Notes: generated by a model from the sequence alone, not told the origin. Positions 1-15,048 are shown, counted from the first letter of the stretch. The stretch: 64,000 bases of DNA from Branchiostoma floridae (GCF_000003815.2 NC_049983.1:7644530-7708529), one strand, 5' to 3'. Numbers and translations: made by a program.

Positions 1-141
1 CAGAATGAAAATTTATTATTTAATTTCTTATCTGACATTTCGTTATTGATTTTATACTTAGAGTCTAGCCAAAGAAATACCTTTTTTCTTTCTTTGTTTC
101 AAACCTCTTTAATTTGAAATTCATTATTCAGCTTGAAGGTG

Positions 142-356
142 TAATGCCACTTACACCTTTATCTGTGGGGTGACCTTTATCCGTTGTCTTTTAAGACAGC
201 ACATTTAGGAGTATTAAGTCTGCTGACAGTGGTTTCAAATTTGCAATATTTTCAAAATGTTCCAATTTTAAACCATCGTCAACTTTATATCCCTAAATGC
301 ATTTTTTGTACAAATAACGAATATAGGTTACACTCGGATAAGGTGAACCAGCGTTA
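142..356. mobile_element. MITE family 4, copy a
   Basis: Left end TAATGCCACTTACACCTTTA, right end GGATAAGGTGAACCAGCGTTA, with TTTAGGAGTATTAAGTCTGC inside. It matches copies at 54784 (inverted) and 56431. Confidence 0.85.
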
Positions 357-827
357 CATGGTGAAAGTTGTCTTCACTGCCAAGGTCAGCATATGATGTT
401 CAAGTACCACAAAACAACAAAAGCTTTCACAGCTAATCTACATGTACTATTTATTGTCTAGGACTGACATGAATTTTCAAAAATTCTAATTCAATTACAT
501 TTGTACCAATGTGTTAGGATGCACAATTTTTCTCCATGTAACAGTTACACTTTGCTTGTGATAGTTTTGAACTAATACATTCCAAACACACTACTGCAAG
601 GAACAATGGAAGGGAAAGGAAAGAAGCAGAAAAAGAAATGGAAGAACATTAAGCAGTGAACTGGCCTGTCCCTTGCCAGCACCCAAGTGCTGGCACACAA
701 CAGGGAGAGATGGAGGGAGGCAGCGTGCCTAGCTGCAAAGCGCCCCCACATCCACCCCCGGTCAAGGGACTCACATGCTCACACAGTTTCAAAAAGCCAC
801 CAGACCTACTACAAACTCTCTTCTCAC

Positions 828-1038
828 CTCCACCAGTTTCTCCCTCTCCTCAGCATGTTTCTTCTCCATCTCCCTGACAACCGCCTCCTGCCAGGCCAGA
901 GCATCCTCCTCATCCTCCGGTACTGGTACTGCCTCCTCCGTGTGCTCCCCCCTCCCCTGTCCCTCCTTCCTCCTCCTCCTCCTCTCCTCCAGTCTCTCTC
1001 TGGCCAGCTGCTCCTGACGGGCTCTCTCCTTCTCTTTT
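828..1038 (-). CDS. Coiled-coil gene, exon 24 (last exon visible)
   Basis: A 211-base exon with a TCTCCTAG acceptor and a GAG/GTGAGA donor. Its phase fits exon 23 exactly (GC plus A gives Ala). It encodes KEKERARQEQLARERLEE, a Glu/Pro/Val linker, and then EKKHAEEREKLVE, which resembles the KYDALREKL motif, so another unit probably starts here. The gene therefore continues beyond the left edge. I found no convincing further exon between 1 and 827. Confidence 0.75.
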
Positions 1039-4000
1039 CTAGGAGAAAAAAGAAAGGACCACAAATGGGATAAGTTTAGGTTTGGTTTGGATCGGATCTC
1101 CATTAAAGACTGATACATCACTACTCCTCCTGGAGTCCAGGTGAGGGATGTAAACACCACTGTATGGCTGATACGCGACGGAGGTTTGCCGGGCCTCCAT
1201 CCGGGTGATTGTAGTGAGTCACAAACTGTAAACAGAAGGATTTTGAACCATCGCACACCAGGACATGCCCCTACACCCTAAACACATAAGATACATGTAC
1301 ATGTAGGAACGGATTATAAAATGTTCCTGCTTATGAATACTTTCACATCTCACTATCTCCAAAGAAAAACGCTTGGACTGAATTGGAGTATGTAAAAGAA
1401 ACAATGTGGTACAGCAGGTATGTATGATTTACTCCTCCAATACAAATTTCTTATGTTTGACAAGTTTGACAAGTTTATTCAACATGTACAGACTAGCAAG
1501 ATGTCCAATTGGATACATCTTGAATTGCGCTGGACATCACAACCTGTAGGTCCACTTTATTTACACTAAAAACAATTGTGCCATTAAAATATTCGTAAGC
1601 CTAATCTCATTTAGATATCAGGTCCGTCGTGCGGTTATCTGTTAAATATAATCATTAAAAGAAGAATCAGTTACAGGTAAGCTCAAGAAAACATATCAAA
1701 TCACAAATCCAATATGGAGCGGTGACTAGCGGTGTTAGGAACCCATTATGAGTTTAAGAGTTCTACCATGAATGGGATAGGTGAGTTCTTACAACAGGCT
1801 GTTCGACACAAAGGCATATTCAGTTTGTATGAGTTGCGGGTGAGTCGTGCAGAAATGTCCTGCTGAAGGGGAGGCAACCAGTCACGGAACTCGGAGTTTA
1901 ACAGAGATGTGGCGAATGAGCGACAAATGCTGACCCGACGATCTGACAAGGTGGTGAGGTTCAAGGTCTCCATTGCGGGACTTATAGCTGTGGTAACAAA
2001 GCCCAAGAATTATCTTGCAAGCCCTCTTCTGGATGCGTTCCAGGCTAGCGGTTTGTTTCACAGTGAGGGAGGAGTGCCTTATGAAATCAACTTGATGTCA
2101 CATTAATTTATTTTCTTATTTGCGACAGCAAGCATTTAATACAGCTTTGTATCAAAGATAATGGAAGAAAAAGAATTTCATTGTAATGTCTTACGCAGCT
2201 TCGCTTGACTGTGCCAGTCCCATCACGATTGCTGCCGCCTCAAAGTTGTCCTCCTGCCGTGCTCGCCGCTGTTCCAGCCTCAGTCTGGTCAGCTCTGCCT
2301 GCCGCTTCCTCTCGCTGTCAACCTGCGCGTCTGCGGTCTTTAAACTGGCCAATAGGGCTTCCTTTTCCTGTAGACAACATCGTAAAATAGTCGCACATTC
2401 AAGTATTTATATCAGAGACAAGACTTTGACGTAATTTGAACAGACGTTTCAAAAGTAGCAAGGTGTTTGTTGCAAGAAACAAATGCTAGACAGTGCTCCC
2501 TTTTCAAATTGTTTTGGGGGGTGCTTTCAGTGTCTCTTTGGCCCTATATGTTGCCTTTTGTATGGTAGAAGCCATCTAATTGTATGACAGGTTATTGCAG
2601 GATTCTGCCAACTGCATTCATTCCATTAATAGTGAAATCAGATTTTTGCACATTTTTGCATCAATTTGCTAAATTGATCTATTCTTCAACAAGGAACAAT
2701 AAAATATTCTTTTCCCAAAGAAGACTTAGAACTCTCAGAAAAGGTGCGTTCTATACAGGATGTCATGTGGAACAACACATGCAGCAATTAGCAAAGTATT
2801 GGACTGTAAATATTGCCTTTAAGGAAGTACTGTAAATGCATTTAAGTTCGCCGGGATTTAATTTTGCGGTAGCGGGAAAAGGACTTTTCGCGGTGGATTA
2901 AAGTTCGCGGTAACACCATAGACTGCATTCTAATACCATAGTAGAAAAATTTTAATTAAACATTAATCCACCGCGAAAATTTCTGCATTTACAGTATGTT
3001 ATTTTGCTCTCTACTGTCACTCTGTACATGTATTGTCTTTACTTTATATGTTTTTAGATATAATGTGTAAATATGATTGTGCAGACCACAGGAAAGATGG
3101 ATTTACATATTAAACTCAAACTCAAAGAAGACCACTTCCGTACCTCCTCATATCTCTTCTCCAGATCAGCCAGGATGTTTGCAGACAGCTGTTTCCTCTT
3201 CTCCTCCTCCTCCTCCTGCCTGATCTCCTCCTGCTCCAGCTGCTCTGCCTCCTCCTCAGACATCCCCTCCTCCAGCCTCCTCCTCCTCCTGGCAAGCCGC
3301 TCCTTCAGCTTCCTCTCCTGCTCAGCCTTCGTGTCTCCCATCAGACTCTCAAGGTTCTGTTGGTCTTTAAAGGTATCAAGTGTTACAATAATTATAGAAT
3401 TTTGGCATAAAAGTACAAACATTACCCAAACAGGATTACAGCCCACCAACTTTCCCTCAACCGAGACGGGGGCCGATACCAACTTCCAAGCACCTTTTGA
3501 CCCATGGCTGACATCACACTTTTGGCCTGGATGTGTGCCATAGGCTTTGGGTGACATTACAACTTGAAAGGCATCAGAGGACTGATCGAAAGCTTGGTGG
3601 TATGTGCTTTATTTTTCTTAACAGTTTTGAAATTTTAAAGAAATTGTTTCATAATGTTGATAACTGTCACAGATAAACTTCGAGTAACTACAAATATTCT
3701 GAAGTTTGAAATTTTCGTTCGGGTGGACATGTGGACCTGTATGTATTTGGGTCATCTTCGCATTCACAGGTTGTGAGTATTGCTACATGTAAGCAGTGTG
3801 ATAACTTAAAGGTATTATTAGTACTATTACTAAATTCAATTTGTAATACAGAAAAATGACTAAAAACAATGATCTAATAGTTTGTTTTGATCCTGCAGTT
3901 ACTGCATTACATACCTTTAAGGAGTTGAGCCAATATGGCGTCCGCCTCCTCCTGCCGACCCTCCTGCCGCAGTTTCCGCTGCTCCAGTTTCATCTTGATG

Positions 4001-7000
4001 AGCCTGGCCTGCCGCTCCTGCTCTGACAGCAGGGCCCACTCGGCCTCTCCCATCTGTGGATGAAACGTAAGATGTTGTCTGTATTTTCTTAGAATATGGC
4101 TTCAATGCAGTGTAAGCTCAAAACCACTAGATCTAGTACGGTTGACGAATATGCAACAATGTTCCCAGTTTACTAGCCTTAAAATTTAGAAACCTTAAGA
4201 TTTTACAACATCCAGCAAGTCAAAAAAAACATTTGTTGTAAATTTTATATCCTGTGAATCACCCCTTGGCGTGACACACCACAGGTTTATTTGTACTCAA
4301 AAGTACAATGCTACATATCCAGACAGATTTACTTGAACCAGTCACACAAGGAAGGACCACTACTCTTTTCCATTACTGCAGTGTGCTCTTTTATATACTC
4401 GAGGGGTGGCTGTCCTCAAACACCTAAACCCTCCATCTAACGTCCTCTCCTAGGGACATTCCTAACCACAGTGAGGTTCTCACATTTCGCCTTAGTGAAG
4501 TGAGGAAAGTCGTGTAAAGTGACTTTGCCAAGGGCAAAAGATCATTGGCATACCAACAGATTTGAATCCAGGACTTCTGGTCTGTTGGTAAACACCATGC
4601 TACTATGCCACAAAACCCCATGTAAATGTTTAGATTTTACAACCAGCATTACAAGTGACAGCTGATGTGATACAGTTACAGTACCTGTTTGGCGAGCGCT
4701 TCAGCAATGAGCTTGTCCCTCAGAGCGTCGTACTTCCCTTCCAGCGCGTCAATCAACTCGTCCTGCCCCGCCTCCTTGGTGACCTCGGGCGCCAGAACGA
4801 CGACGCTGACATTCTCGGAGCGTCCTTGTTTCAGCAGCTCCAGACACTGCTTCTGTACCCCTGCCAGGGTGGGCTCTCCCTGTATACAACAGAGAATATA
4901 GTACATCCATTATCAGAACTAACTTGAACGATCATCATGGTCAATTCGTTCAAGTTCTAAATTCCTGATTCCCACTTCTTGGAAATCATGCAGCGTTTGG
5001 GCAGCAGAGTGTCCGGTCCAGTCTCATGGACACTTTGGGATGATCTTATTCGTTTTTTAATGGGAACATTCTCGATGGACGTAAACCACAATTTGTAGTT
5101 TAGCTGATCTGTCAAGTTGTAAAAGATTAGCCAGCTGATAGGGAGTCCAGTAGGTATCTGGCGACAGAAAAACTTTGCGCCGTAAGCACGTAGGCATGCA
5201 TGGCAATTCATGTTTGTGTGTTTGTAGATCCTTGCATAGACTAAATTATCAAGCTCTTGAGGATTCAAACAGTTATGTGTGACGGGTATTCAATAAAAGG
5301 TGCACAAGTCATAGCCTTATCTTATAGCTATCAAGATATATCTACCAACTTAAGCCATTTCTTTTCCTCCTCACATCTACATGCATGTCACAGAAAATGT
5401 CTTTTCTGTTGATTTCTTACCATGACTGCCGACTGTTCGATGACGTTCTTCTGATCCTTGTCCTGTTCATGGTACAGGTCCTTCAGAACCGACACCACCA
5501 CATCATCATCGGACACAGACACTCCCTTCTCCTTCTCCAGGGAAGACTTGCGGCTGTGTAACTTCACGATGGCGGCTTCCTGTAGGACCTTCTTGTATTC
5601 ACCTGTTCCACCCTTACCTGGGATAACAAGGCATGCATCAAGACATGACTTTCTCAAACGTGCTACAAAATGTATCTTACTAAAATGTGACAAGGACTAA
5701 GTCTTGCAAATGAACTTCGGAAAATTAAGACCAATTCATATTGTTAAAACTTAAAGCAAAATACAAAATATGCATCAAACAGTGCATTCAGTTTGTCTAT
5801 GTTCTATATATTGTGATAGATTAACACATATTAGTGTTAATTCTTAAATCACATACAAATCTATCTTGTTGGTTTATACACTAAGTAAAGAAGGATGACT
5901 GAGTGAGTGAGTGAGTGAGTGAGTGAGTGAGTGAGTGAGTGAGTGAGTGAGTGAGTGAGTGANNNNNNNNNNNNNNNNNNNNNNNNNNNNNNNNNNNNNN
6001 NNNNNNNNNNNNNNNNNNNNNNNNNNNNNNNNNNNNNNNNNNNNNNNNNNNNNNNNNNNNNNNNNNNNNNNNNNNNNNNNNNNNNNNNNNNNNNNNNNNN
6101 NNNNNNNNNNNNNNNNNNNNNNNNNNNNNNNNNNNNNNNNNNNNNNNNNNNNNNNNNNNNNNNNNNNNNNNNNNNNNNNNNNNNNNNNNNNNNNNNNNNN
6201 NNNNNNNNNNNNNNNNNNNNNNNNNNNNNNNNNNNNNNNNNNNNNNNNNNNNNNNNNNNNNNNNNNNNNNNNNNNNNNNNNNNNNNNNNNNNNNNNNNNN
6301 NNNNNNNNNNNNNNNNNNNNNNNNNNNNNNNNNNNNNNNNNNNNNNNNNNNNNNNNNNNNNNNNNNNNNNNNNNNNNNNNNNNNNNNNNNNNNNNNNNNN
6401 NNNNNNNNNNNNNNNNNNNNTGATGACATGACAGTGGCAGCGTCCCCCAGGTCCTGCCGACTACGGTCCTGCAGCAGCTTACTCAGGGAGGGCACGCTCC
6501 TTCTCATGCTTCCTCTGGAGTATCTACACAGTACAGAATAAAGTTTAAGGATTAGTAACCTCTCATCTTTCACCTCATCTATCCCTTAGTCTAATTACAG
6601 GACCATTGGGACATCACAGAAGATTTGGTGACCAGTTTACTCCACCCTTCTTGGTTTTCTGTTCTAAAAGCCCTTCAGCTGCCAGAGTTTCAGCCCAATA
6701 ACATGCTCTCAGTGCCAGGGTTTGATCACTGACCTCCAAAAAGAAACCCTCAAATAAGGCTGATGCCCCTAGCTTACAGATTTCTTGCACTACACGTGTG
6801 CAAAGCTGTTACTTTGGCTGAATGCCCTATCCCAGTGTATTTCCGGGCATGGTAAACAGGGCAAACATCTGTATGATGGACTTGGCAGCTTAAGGGTTTT
6901 ATGCTTCACTTTGTAACCTACTGATTGTACAGCTTATCAAAAAAATGATTCAAAACTAGCAAAGGAAATCAAACATTGGCAAAGTCCATCGCATTGAAAA

Positions 7001-10000
7001 ACAGACATGCACACATACACACTTTGGAGAACTCTGCATTATTGACTCACATGCAGACACACACATACAAACACACACAGCATCTCTTGCTACAGTCAGA
7101 AAATAGTTACTATAGACAATAGTACACCATTTACCCTCATGAGATCACTGCCTCCGCTGTCCTCGAACCTGGTGAGGATGATCAGCACATTGTCTCCAGC
7201 GTTCCACTGCCGCAGCTTGGTCTGCTGTTCACGCAGACGTCTCAGCTCAGCTTCAGACTACACAGGGCACAGGATAAACATTCAATAACATCTTCCCAAG
7301 ACCTCTCAGTTCCTTTGGGTGAGTTTTAAAGTAGTTGCACAGGACAATTCTTGTGGTATTAATGCCAATTTGTCTCTGAAGAAGGTAGCTGATCACAAGG
7401 ACGTACCCATGTGAATGTGGTATGTAATGTTAAATTGGTGTTGCATGACGCTGGCTTTTAAGGCATTGAGGCCACCTCAGTCCATATCTCTTGGCAGTTT
7501 AGCGTCAATTTTGCAAAATGTGTCAACAATTAATCAGCCAAAATTACTGTGACATTACCATGGTAGTTGGCATCAATGCCAGACTACACACTGCAGCATT
7601 AAAACACTGAGAATTAGGGCAGTATTACACACCTCCTTCCCAAAGGTTACTGAAATGACAGCCTGGCAAATGAATCTTAGGATGTGATTGAAGAACCTTG
7701 TTTGGGACACTTGACTCCACTTAAAATATCACAATGGAGATACCTATTGAAAGAATCTAGTGTTAAAACTGTTCCACTCAATTGTGGGCTTTCTTTTGGT
7801 ACATACGATTCAAACATAAAACCCACCTTAGAAGAGAGTGTAGTGAACACAGCCTGTGCCTCCAGGTCCTGTTCCTCGTGCAGGTCTGCCAGAAGTGTGG
7901 TGGTGATGTAGCGATGGGTGATCTCCCGCGAAGGGTGCTGGTTCTCCAGTCGGAACTTTCTCGAGACACTTTTGATAGCTGCGGCCTCTTCAAGAATGCT
8001 GAAGTTCTCATCTCTTGAAGCTGGAAAGAGAAAGATAAATAATGTTTGAACTTATAATCAAAACCAAAAGTTCCCCTGCAGTACTGTAAAAAGCTGCCAG
8101 GGGGGCACAGAATCTAGCCATTTCAAGGTCTACAGGTATATCGACCTATTCACAGATAAAATTTCGATACAATCCATCCAGGCTTTCCCGAGTTATGCTA
8201 TTCATCCACAAATGCACATACACAACCGCAGACACAAATGCTACTGAAATCATAACCTTATTGGCAAAGGCAATATACAATTGTAGTAATGCACCAATCT
8301 ACACATAACGGGGGCCGCCCTAAGACGGTCCCCGTCGTAAGACGGAACGGATTTTTTGCTGATCTTATTATCCATAAGTACACCGTGTTTGTTGCCAGTG
8401 ACTATGCTGATTACAAAGGTAGATAAACCAAGTCCATGCACACAGCTTTAATCTGCATTCCAAGTATACTTTAACATATTTACTTCATGTTTAAAAAAAA
8501 ACAGAATTCTAACAGTAATGTTGACAGTGCTGAATCACTGCGGTCACCGGCCTCTGCGTATTGGCCGCTCGTGTCGCTAACTATACGAACTTTTTCAAGC
8601 AGTCACACAACTGCCATCATGATACACATAAATAAAGCTCCATAAAACACTATGAATATGGGTCTTCAAATGTCTGTTGAGTAGAAAAGCAACCAAAAGG
8701 AAGCGACATAAACATTGCCACCATTGTACTCCCAAGGGAGTGTGGCCATGAAGGTGACAGACTAGAGAACGCTCCAAAGATTTATTTGACTGTAACAAAT
8801 GATTCGTGCTGTCTATGAAAATAAGACTTGATAGAGAGATGTAGATGATATTTTCATATAATCAGACCGAGTTTTGTTGATGTTAGCGGTGTCGTTTTTT
8901 CGTAATGGTTTTTTTAGTCGGGCATTCACAGTCAGTGCATTCAGCCCATTGCCCGTAAAAACATGAGCTGGATTGTTCTAGGTACAGCCTTCCTCATGTG
9001 AGACAAGAAGTACATACAGTCACGATATTACTGTCAAAAGAAAGCTAAAATATCATATTATTAATTTTTTTCTGTGTACTTAAATTTATCACTTACTTCT
9101 GAAGAGAGCAAAATGTAAAAAAAGCGTACCGAGTTAGGCACACTGTCCAGCGTAGAACAAAATTGGAAGGTAACATACACGAAATAGTCTCACAGTGTTT
9201 GCCGCTTGTAACATGCAGCGCGAAAGGTTCATGAACCACATGAATGCATTTCTTATTCAAGTATGTTGTTCAAATCTATGTGTAAAAAATTCAGCCATCA
9301 AAATTTGACCACTCTCAGGCAACTAGCGATGGAGCGCCATGAGTTTGAGAGCAAGAAAAAGCGTACCGTGTTGGGGCACCTCCCGTTAACTAAACAGTAA
9401 TAAAAACATCTTATATTCTGATCTCAATCACTTGATTGACTGAAAACCAATAAAATCTGCTACAGATAGCTAATAGTAATATTTATTTTTTTATTGTCTT
9501 TTCCAAGTCACAAAAGTCAGCTACAACATGACAAAACAAAGAAGAAATGTACAGATTTGGACTCAATGGGTCTGAAAAAAATTCTGACCAGTCTAAGACA
9601 GAAATTCTTGTTTATCGTAAGGCAAAAGTATGACTTTTAGAGAATAATCTGGTAAAGGGAGATGAAAGGATCTTAAAGTTTATAACTAGAAGATTCATTA
9701 AAAAATTTGTCCTTTGTCTCAACCCGCCCCTTATATAAGGCTATAAGGTATACAGTCTGCTATGGACAACAATTATCATCAATTTTCCAACCAAAGAAGT
9801 CAACTACAATATGACAAAACAATTTCAGCGAAGAAAAATTTAAAAAAATTTGTACAGAATAGGAAAAATTGGGTCTGATAAAAATTTCTAACCATAGGCA
9901 AAAATTATTGAAATATCTTAAGGCCAAAGTATGACTTTTAGAGAATATTCTGACATACTGTAATTCCTGATTTTTACAATATAGTTTTATGTTCAAGGTA

Positions 10001-13000
10001 TTCACGGCGACGCCTGTAATGTGAAATTATCATTACTGATAACAGATATTCGTCTTGGTGAGAATAACAAACCATTTGTTCACCGTGAACATTTAGTTCC
10101 AAGAACAAGTTAAATTTTTTGACCGTGAAAGTCTGGTACTGAGAAGACAAAAAGAATTACAGGAATTATAACAATCCATTAAAATGTTGTCCTTTGTCTC
10201 AACCTAAAAAACATCTGACCAATGAAACAGTCCCGACCTTCTGACTCAAGGTCAAACTTCCTCTTCTTCATCTTGACCTCCACCAGGCGCTTCCGCCTCT
10301 CGTCACTGTCCATCTCCCTGGCGACCTCCCGTAGCTCCTCGCTGGTCTCGTCTCCCAGGAGACCCAGCAGCAGGTGTCTCTCCGCCAGGTGTTTGTTGTC
10401 CAGCGCTCGCAACACCACCTGCTGCCACCCGACGATGTCACCTGTGAAAAAAAATTACAACTTGTGAGGAATTCGTAGGGACTTAAAACATTTTGTGTAA
10501 TGAAAAGTAAGGAAAAGTAGTTGTTTACAGAGTTCTAAGTGGCTGAAACAATCATGATAAGGGGTGAATACTGGTACATAAAATTCAGGTACAGGGCTGG
10601 TTCAGGTCCAGTGGATCAGTTTCAGGTTCAGACCTGAACCTGGACCTGATTGTTTGTGAAAACTTGTATATACTAAAAACAACGGTCCATTTTGCTACAA
10701 GATAATCTGTTTGTAGGAGTATCCAATGCCCATTGGCGTTTCAAAATTCTATCTTCATAAAACGACACTAACTGCCTCTTTATATTTGACAGTAAAAACT
10801 TAGAAATTACTTTTAACTCTACTCTACTTCACTCTAATCCCCAATACAATCTGTTCATTTTCTAATCGATCCAAAATTTGGTCCACTGATCATGTTTCCG
10901 GTCAACATTATTTTCTGTTTTTATCAATCTGTGAGACCAATCCATGAAGAACAACAGGTTTTGCAAAGACCCCTTTGCATTCAATTTAATTGTGTAGAAA
11001 GAGTTCTTGTTGGCTAAGGTCTGACTAAACCTTGTTTGAAACAATATATAAAGAGAAGAAAAACAAAATTGATGTGTCACCTTCGTTTGGGTCTCTTCGG
11101 TCATCTGCGTTCAGTTCTTCCTGTAGGTTGTTCTTCTCGTACGCAAAGTGATTCATCCGCTCCTCTGCCACAGACTGGTACCGCGCTTTGTCTGCAACAG
11201 ATCTGGAAAGCGAGAAAACACAAAACATCCTCAAGGTTTAAGGTTGAACATACCGTTCATAGAGTTCATTAAGATAAGACGCAAATCATAGGTTTTTCCC
11301 CTTGACTTCTGGCTCCCAATTTTTTTGCTACCGCTTCAGCAATTTAATCTTTCATATTTCCTGGAAAACCTGTTTTTCGAAGCATTTTTTGGTCATACAG
11401 ATGTGGTTGTCTGGGTATATACTTCCTTGTACTAGTGCACGATACTGGTAATGCAGCCTGAAAGGGCTGAACTAGCATTACATATAGAAGTGTAGAAGTT
11501 AGTATGATATGTCAGGTGTAAATCAAATACATCTTTTTTATTTTTGTACAATTTTCTTACTTTTAAAGTTTAATCACAGGTGAGTTTGTAAAGGTCAAAC
11601 ATCCAGATATCAAACAATATTCAAATACAATTCAATCTCTACAACTGGATAAAACACTGACGACTGAGATTTACAGGTGAAAAAGAAACCCCCGAACAAG
11701 GCAGAAGTCCCTAACTTCCGGGGTTTGTGCGCTACACGCACGCAAAGCTGCTACTTCGGGGGAATATGCTATCCCGGATATATCTGGGCACGGCACACAG
11801 GGCATGTATATGTGTGCCGGATATATCCGGGCTTGGCAGTTTAAGGGTTAAAACTTTGTCATGTTGCCCCTAAATCAGAGGACATCAAATGCAGATATGG
11901 AACTATACAATGCTTAAGTGCACACATACACTGACTCTTTCTGAAATCTACTGATGACTGCATACCTGCCACTGGTCCAAGCCCGTATCCTCTCTGCCAG
12001 CCCCACGATGAGGGCTGCCGGGATGAACATCCCCTCCTTCTCCACCCTGTGTCTCTCCCTGCGCTGCCATACCAGCTCAGACTGATAGATGGCGTCGTGA
12101 CTGTCCTGGCTGTCGTGTAGCAGTGTCAGGATCAGCTCCATCTCCTCCTCAAACCTCTCGTGTAGCTCAGCCAGCGGGTTGGCTGACGTCTCGGGGTAGG
12201 TGGGCTCTTCTATGTCTTGTTAGAATATAGATAGAAAATTCATATTTTAAAAACCATGAAGTTCATATCTTCGTATCAGACCTGAGGTAAATGGAGGTCC
12301 CGTGTTTGAGGAAAGACACAACTCGAGCATTTTAAGAGCCCGCTGCACTTAGCGAAAAGAGAAGGGGTCTTTCTCTATATAAGCAGATCAAAACTACAGT
12401 TTAAATGGGGTAAGGAATTGCCTGTCATATATTGAGCAGCCTTTGTAACCCCTCCTTCTCCTATTGGGTCAGTTAGTCCTCCCTATTAGCAACCAGTTGA
12501 CCTGGTCTAAATGAATGTATTTGACCTAGAGAGGAGCTGACACAGTTACATGTAGATGTAAACTGTAACCTCAAAATGTCCTTCATATCATACTCAGAAG
12601 TGACCTTTGTGCCTTTTTTCAAAATAATTTTTAAAAAGCAAAATCTTTTCACTCAGCTGGTTAGCAAACATCTCTGCAAAAGTAGCTATAGGCTTTTATA
12701 CAATGTCATACATATCTTGTTGTCCAAAATATGAGAAAAAATCATGAGCCACTTTGAATGACTTTGAACACCATTGCTTTATGCTATATCCAGTAAAAGA
12801 CTAAATCAAGTTTCTGGATTATCCTTTTAATAAAGTAGAAAAGATAATGACCAAAAGATCACTTACCAAAGTTGTCTTCAAGATCTGCGGCAGTCTTTCC
12901 AGTGTCCTTTAAGTGTCGGAAGACCCGCTTCTCAAACGACAGTCTCAGCTCTCCCATTAGCTTCATGATCCCAGGAGGAGTCTAGGATGAGAGAATTGAA

Positions 13001-14988
13001 TATGACATCAGATTTAATGATAGTATACCAAACCTAAAAAAGTGTAAATTTATGTAAAGTAAGACCATGTTGATTCGATTATATGGATGACATTCTATCT
13101 CAGGGAATCCCAAAATTTCCAAGCATGCAAATGAATAAATTTTAGCCAAAAAAAGTTGAGTTCTGATCATAAAACCTTAGTGGTCATGAAGCTTAGAGGA
13201 TGATATAAAGTGAACACATATTTCCCCAAAAAATTAGTCAAAGTTCCATGTGACAGGGATGTCCATGAAATACAAGTTTGTGAGGTACAAATCATAGCTG
13301 CATTTACCTTGAAGTGTTGGCCTAAGAGCTCGGCCATGTCCTCAGTGTTGGCCTCCCGTCTCAGGTTCTGTTCCTTAGCCTTCATGCGGGCCAGCTCGTG
13401 TTGTCTCTCCTCCTCAGGTAAGGAGGTGTTGGTCAGGATGGACACCACAAACAACTTCTCTCTGGAACAAACAAGAAAAGTTTTTTAGGTCACTTTTCAA
13501 GTTGAACAGGACTCCTGTTCTGAATGACAACAAAACGCATCATACACTATACTGTGCCACCCTATCCTTGGTACTGAAATGCATTTTTTCACCTTGCACT
13601 AAAATATTCCCTCCCATACCCTAGTGCAAAGACCCTTCTTCCATCATAGACTATAATGTACCACCTATACTATAATAGCCTTGGTACTGAGATGCATTCT
13701 TTTATCTTGCACTACAATGTTCCCTCAAATACCCTAGAGCAAAGAATTTTCTTCCATCATATACTACAATGCTGTAACACACAGATTCCGGCCAGCCCAG
13801 TGTGCATCGTTCCCTCTGATTGGTCAGACTTTGCATCGACACTGCATCGACAGTTGGTGTCATTACGAGCATAAATAATTTGGCCGCTTTGCTCACTTGG
13901 TAGTTTTATTCGTTGGTTAAAGCAAAGGCCCAGGCGTTATGCCACCATATACACCTCAGGGCGGGTCATTAACCCTTAAGTGTTTATTTCTATTTATTAG
14001 TTTTGGCTGTTCAGCACGCACAGCCAGGGCTGCCCAAAGCCTGTGGCTATTACCATTAGGGCTAGCCCTGCTGACAGAGACAAGGACTATACAAAATACT
14101 GTAGATGTATCCTGCTCTGTTCCCAAAATAATAAAGAATGCATTTCAGTACCAATGTTATAGGTAATACATCATTATAACCAACATGGAAAAGGGCCTTA
14201 CTGAAAAGTTGTTACTGACCTGAGGGCGTCGTACTTCTCCTCCACAGCTGTGTACAGCACCTTCTCCTGGTCGGACAGCTCAAACGTGCCCAGCACCACG
14301 GCGGACAGCTGATCCAGCCACTCCTCACGACACGAACGCTGCTCCTGCTTACGCTGGTGGTTCAACTCCTTAGCCGACTGGAAAACAACAACCCACATCA
14401 GTTCCGACATTAGTTAATGACTTCCTCGTCCAATCAGTTTCTCCAGTTACACTTCATGTACTTGTTCTGCCAGTTCATTCTAGTGATGCTGAAGAAGAGT
14501 GATGATTGCCACTCAAAATGTTCGGAAGTGATTGGTGTAGTACCAAGTTGTATAAGATTAAATTGTTTTTAAATATTTGTTACCATCATATTAAAAAACT
14601 ACACCAAAAACTGACACACAATATTCACTGCAATTATGGCATGCCAACATTGACGCTAGAATAAGTACACTTTACTAAAGAATAAATTTATTTTGAATCC
14701 ATTCATTACTTCCATTATACTTTCTAGTTAATTTGGCACCGAAGTAACTGTTATGAAACACACAAACAAACACATACATTCAAATACACACAAACACGCA
14801 CTCAGAAACACACACACACATACACCAAAAACACACATACACACAGCGGCCAAAAAACAATACTTAACTCTCTACAAGCCATGCCAGAAAAATCCCTCTG
14901 TCACATACAGTATGAAGTACAAGTATGTCTGTTCCAGCCCCACCTTGCCCTGCATGCCCAGTAGTGTGTTGGTCCACTCCATGTCCTG

Positions 14989-15048
<60 letters not shown>

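Noticed and set aside
656-790. Possible further exon of the coiled-coil gene on the minus strand
   Set aside because: There is an AG acceptor-like site, but no frame with the gene's composition and no phase-compatible donor.
3073-3543. Ser/Cys-rich plus-strand frame
   Set aside because: It is the complement of the Glu/Arg-rich exon 22 (GAG/AGG codons read as CTC/CCT).
5881-6573. 230-codon frame through the gap with a His-Ser-Leu-Thr repeat
   Set aside because: Made of N and a (GAGT)n microsatellite; only the 6421-6523 part is an exon, and in a partly different frame.
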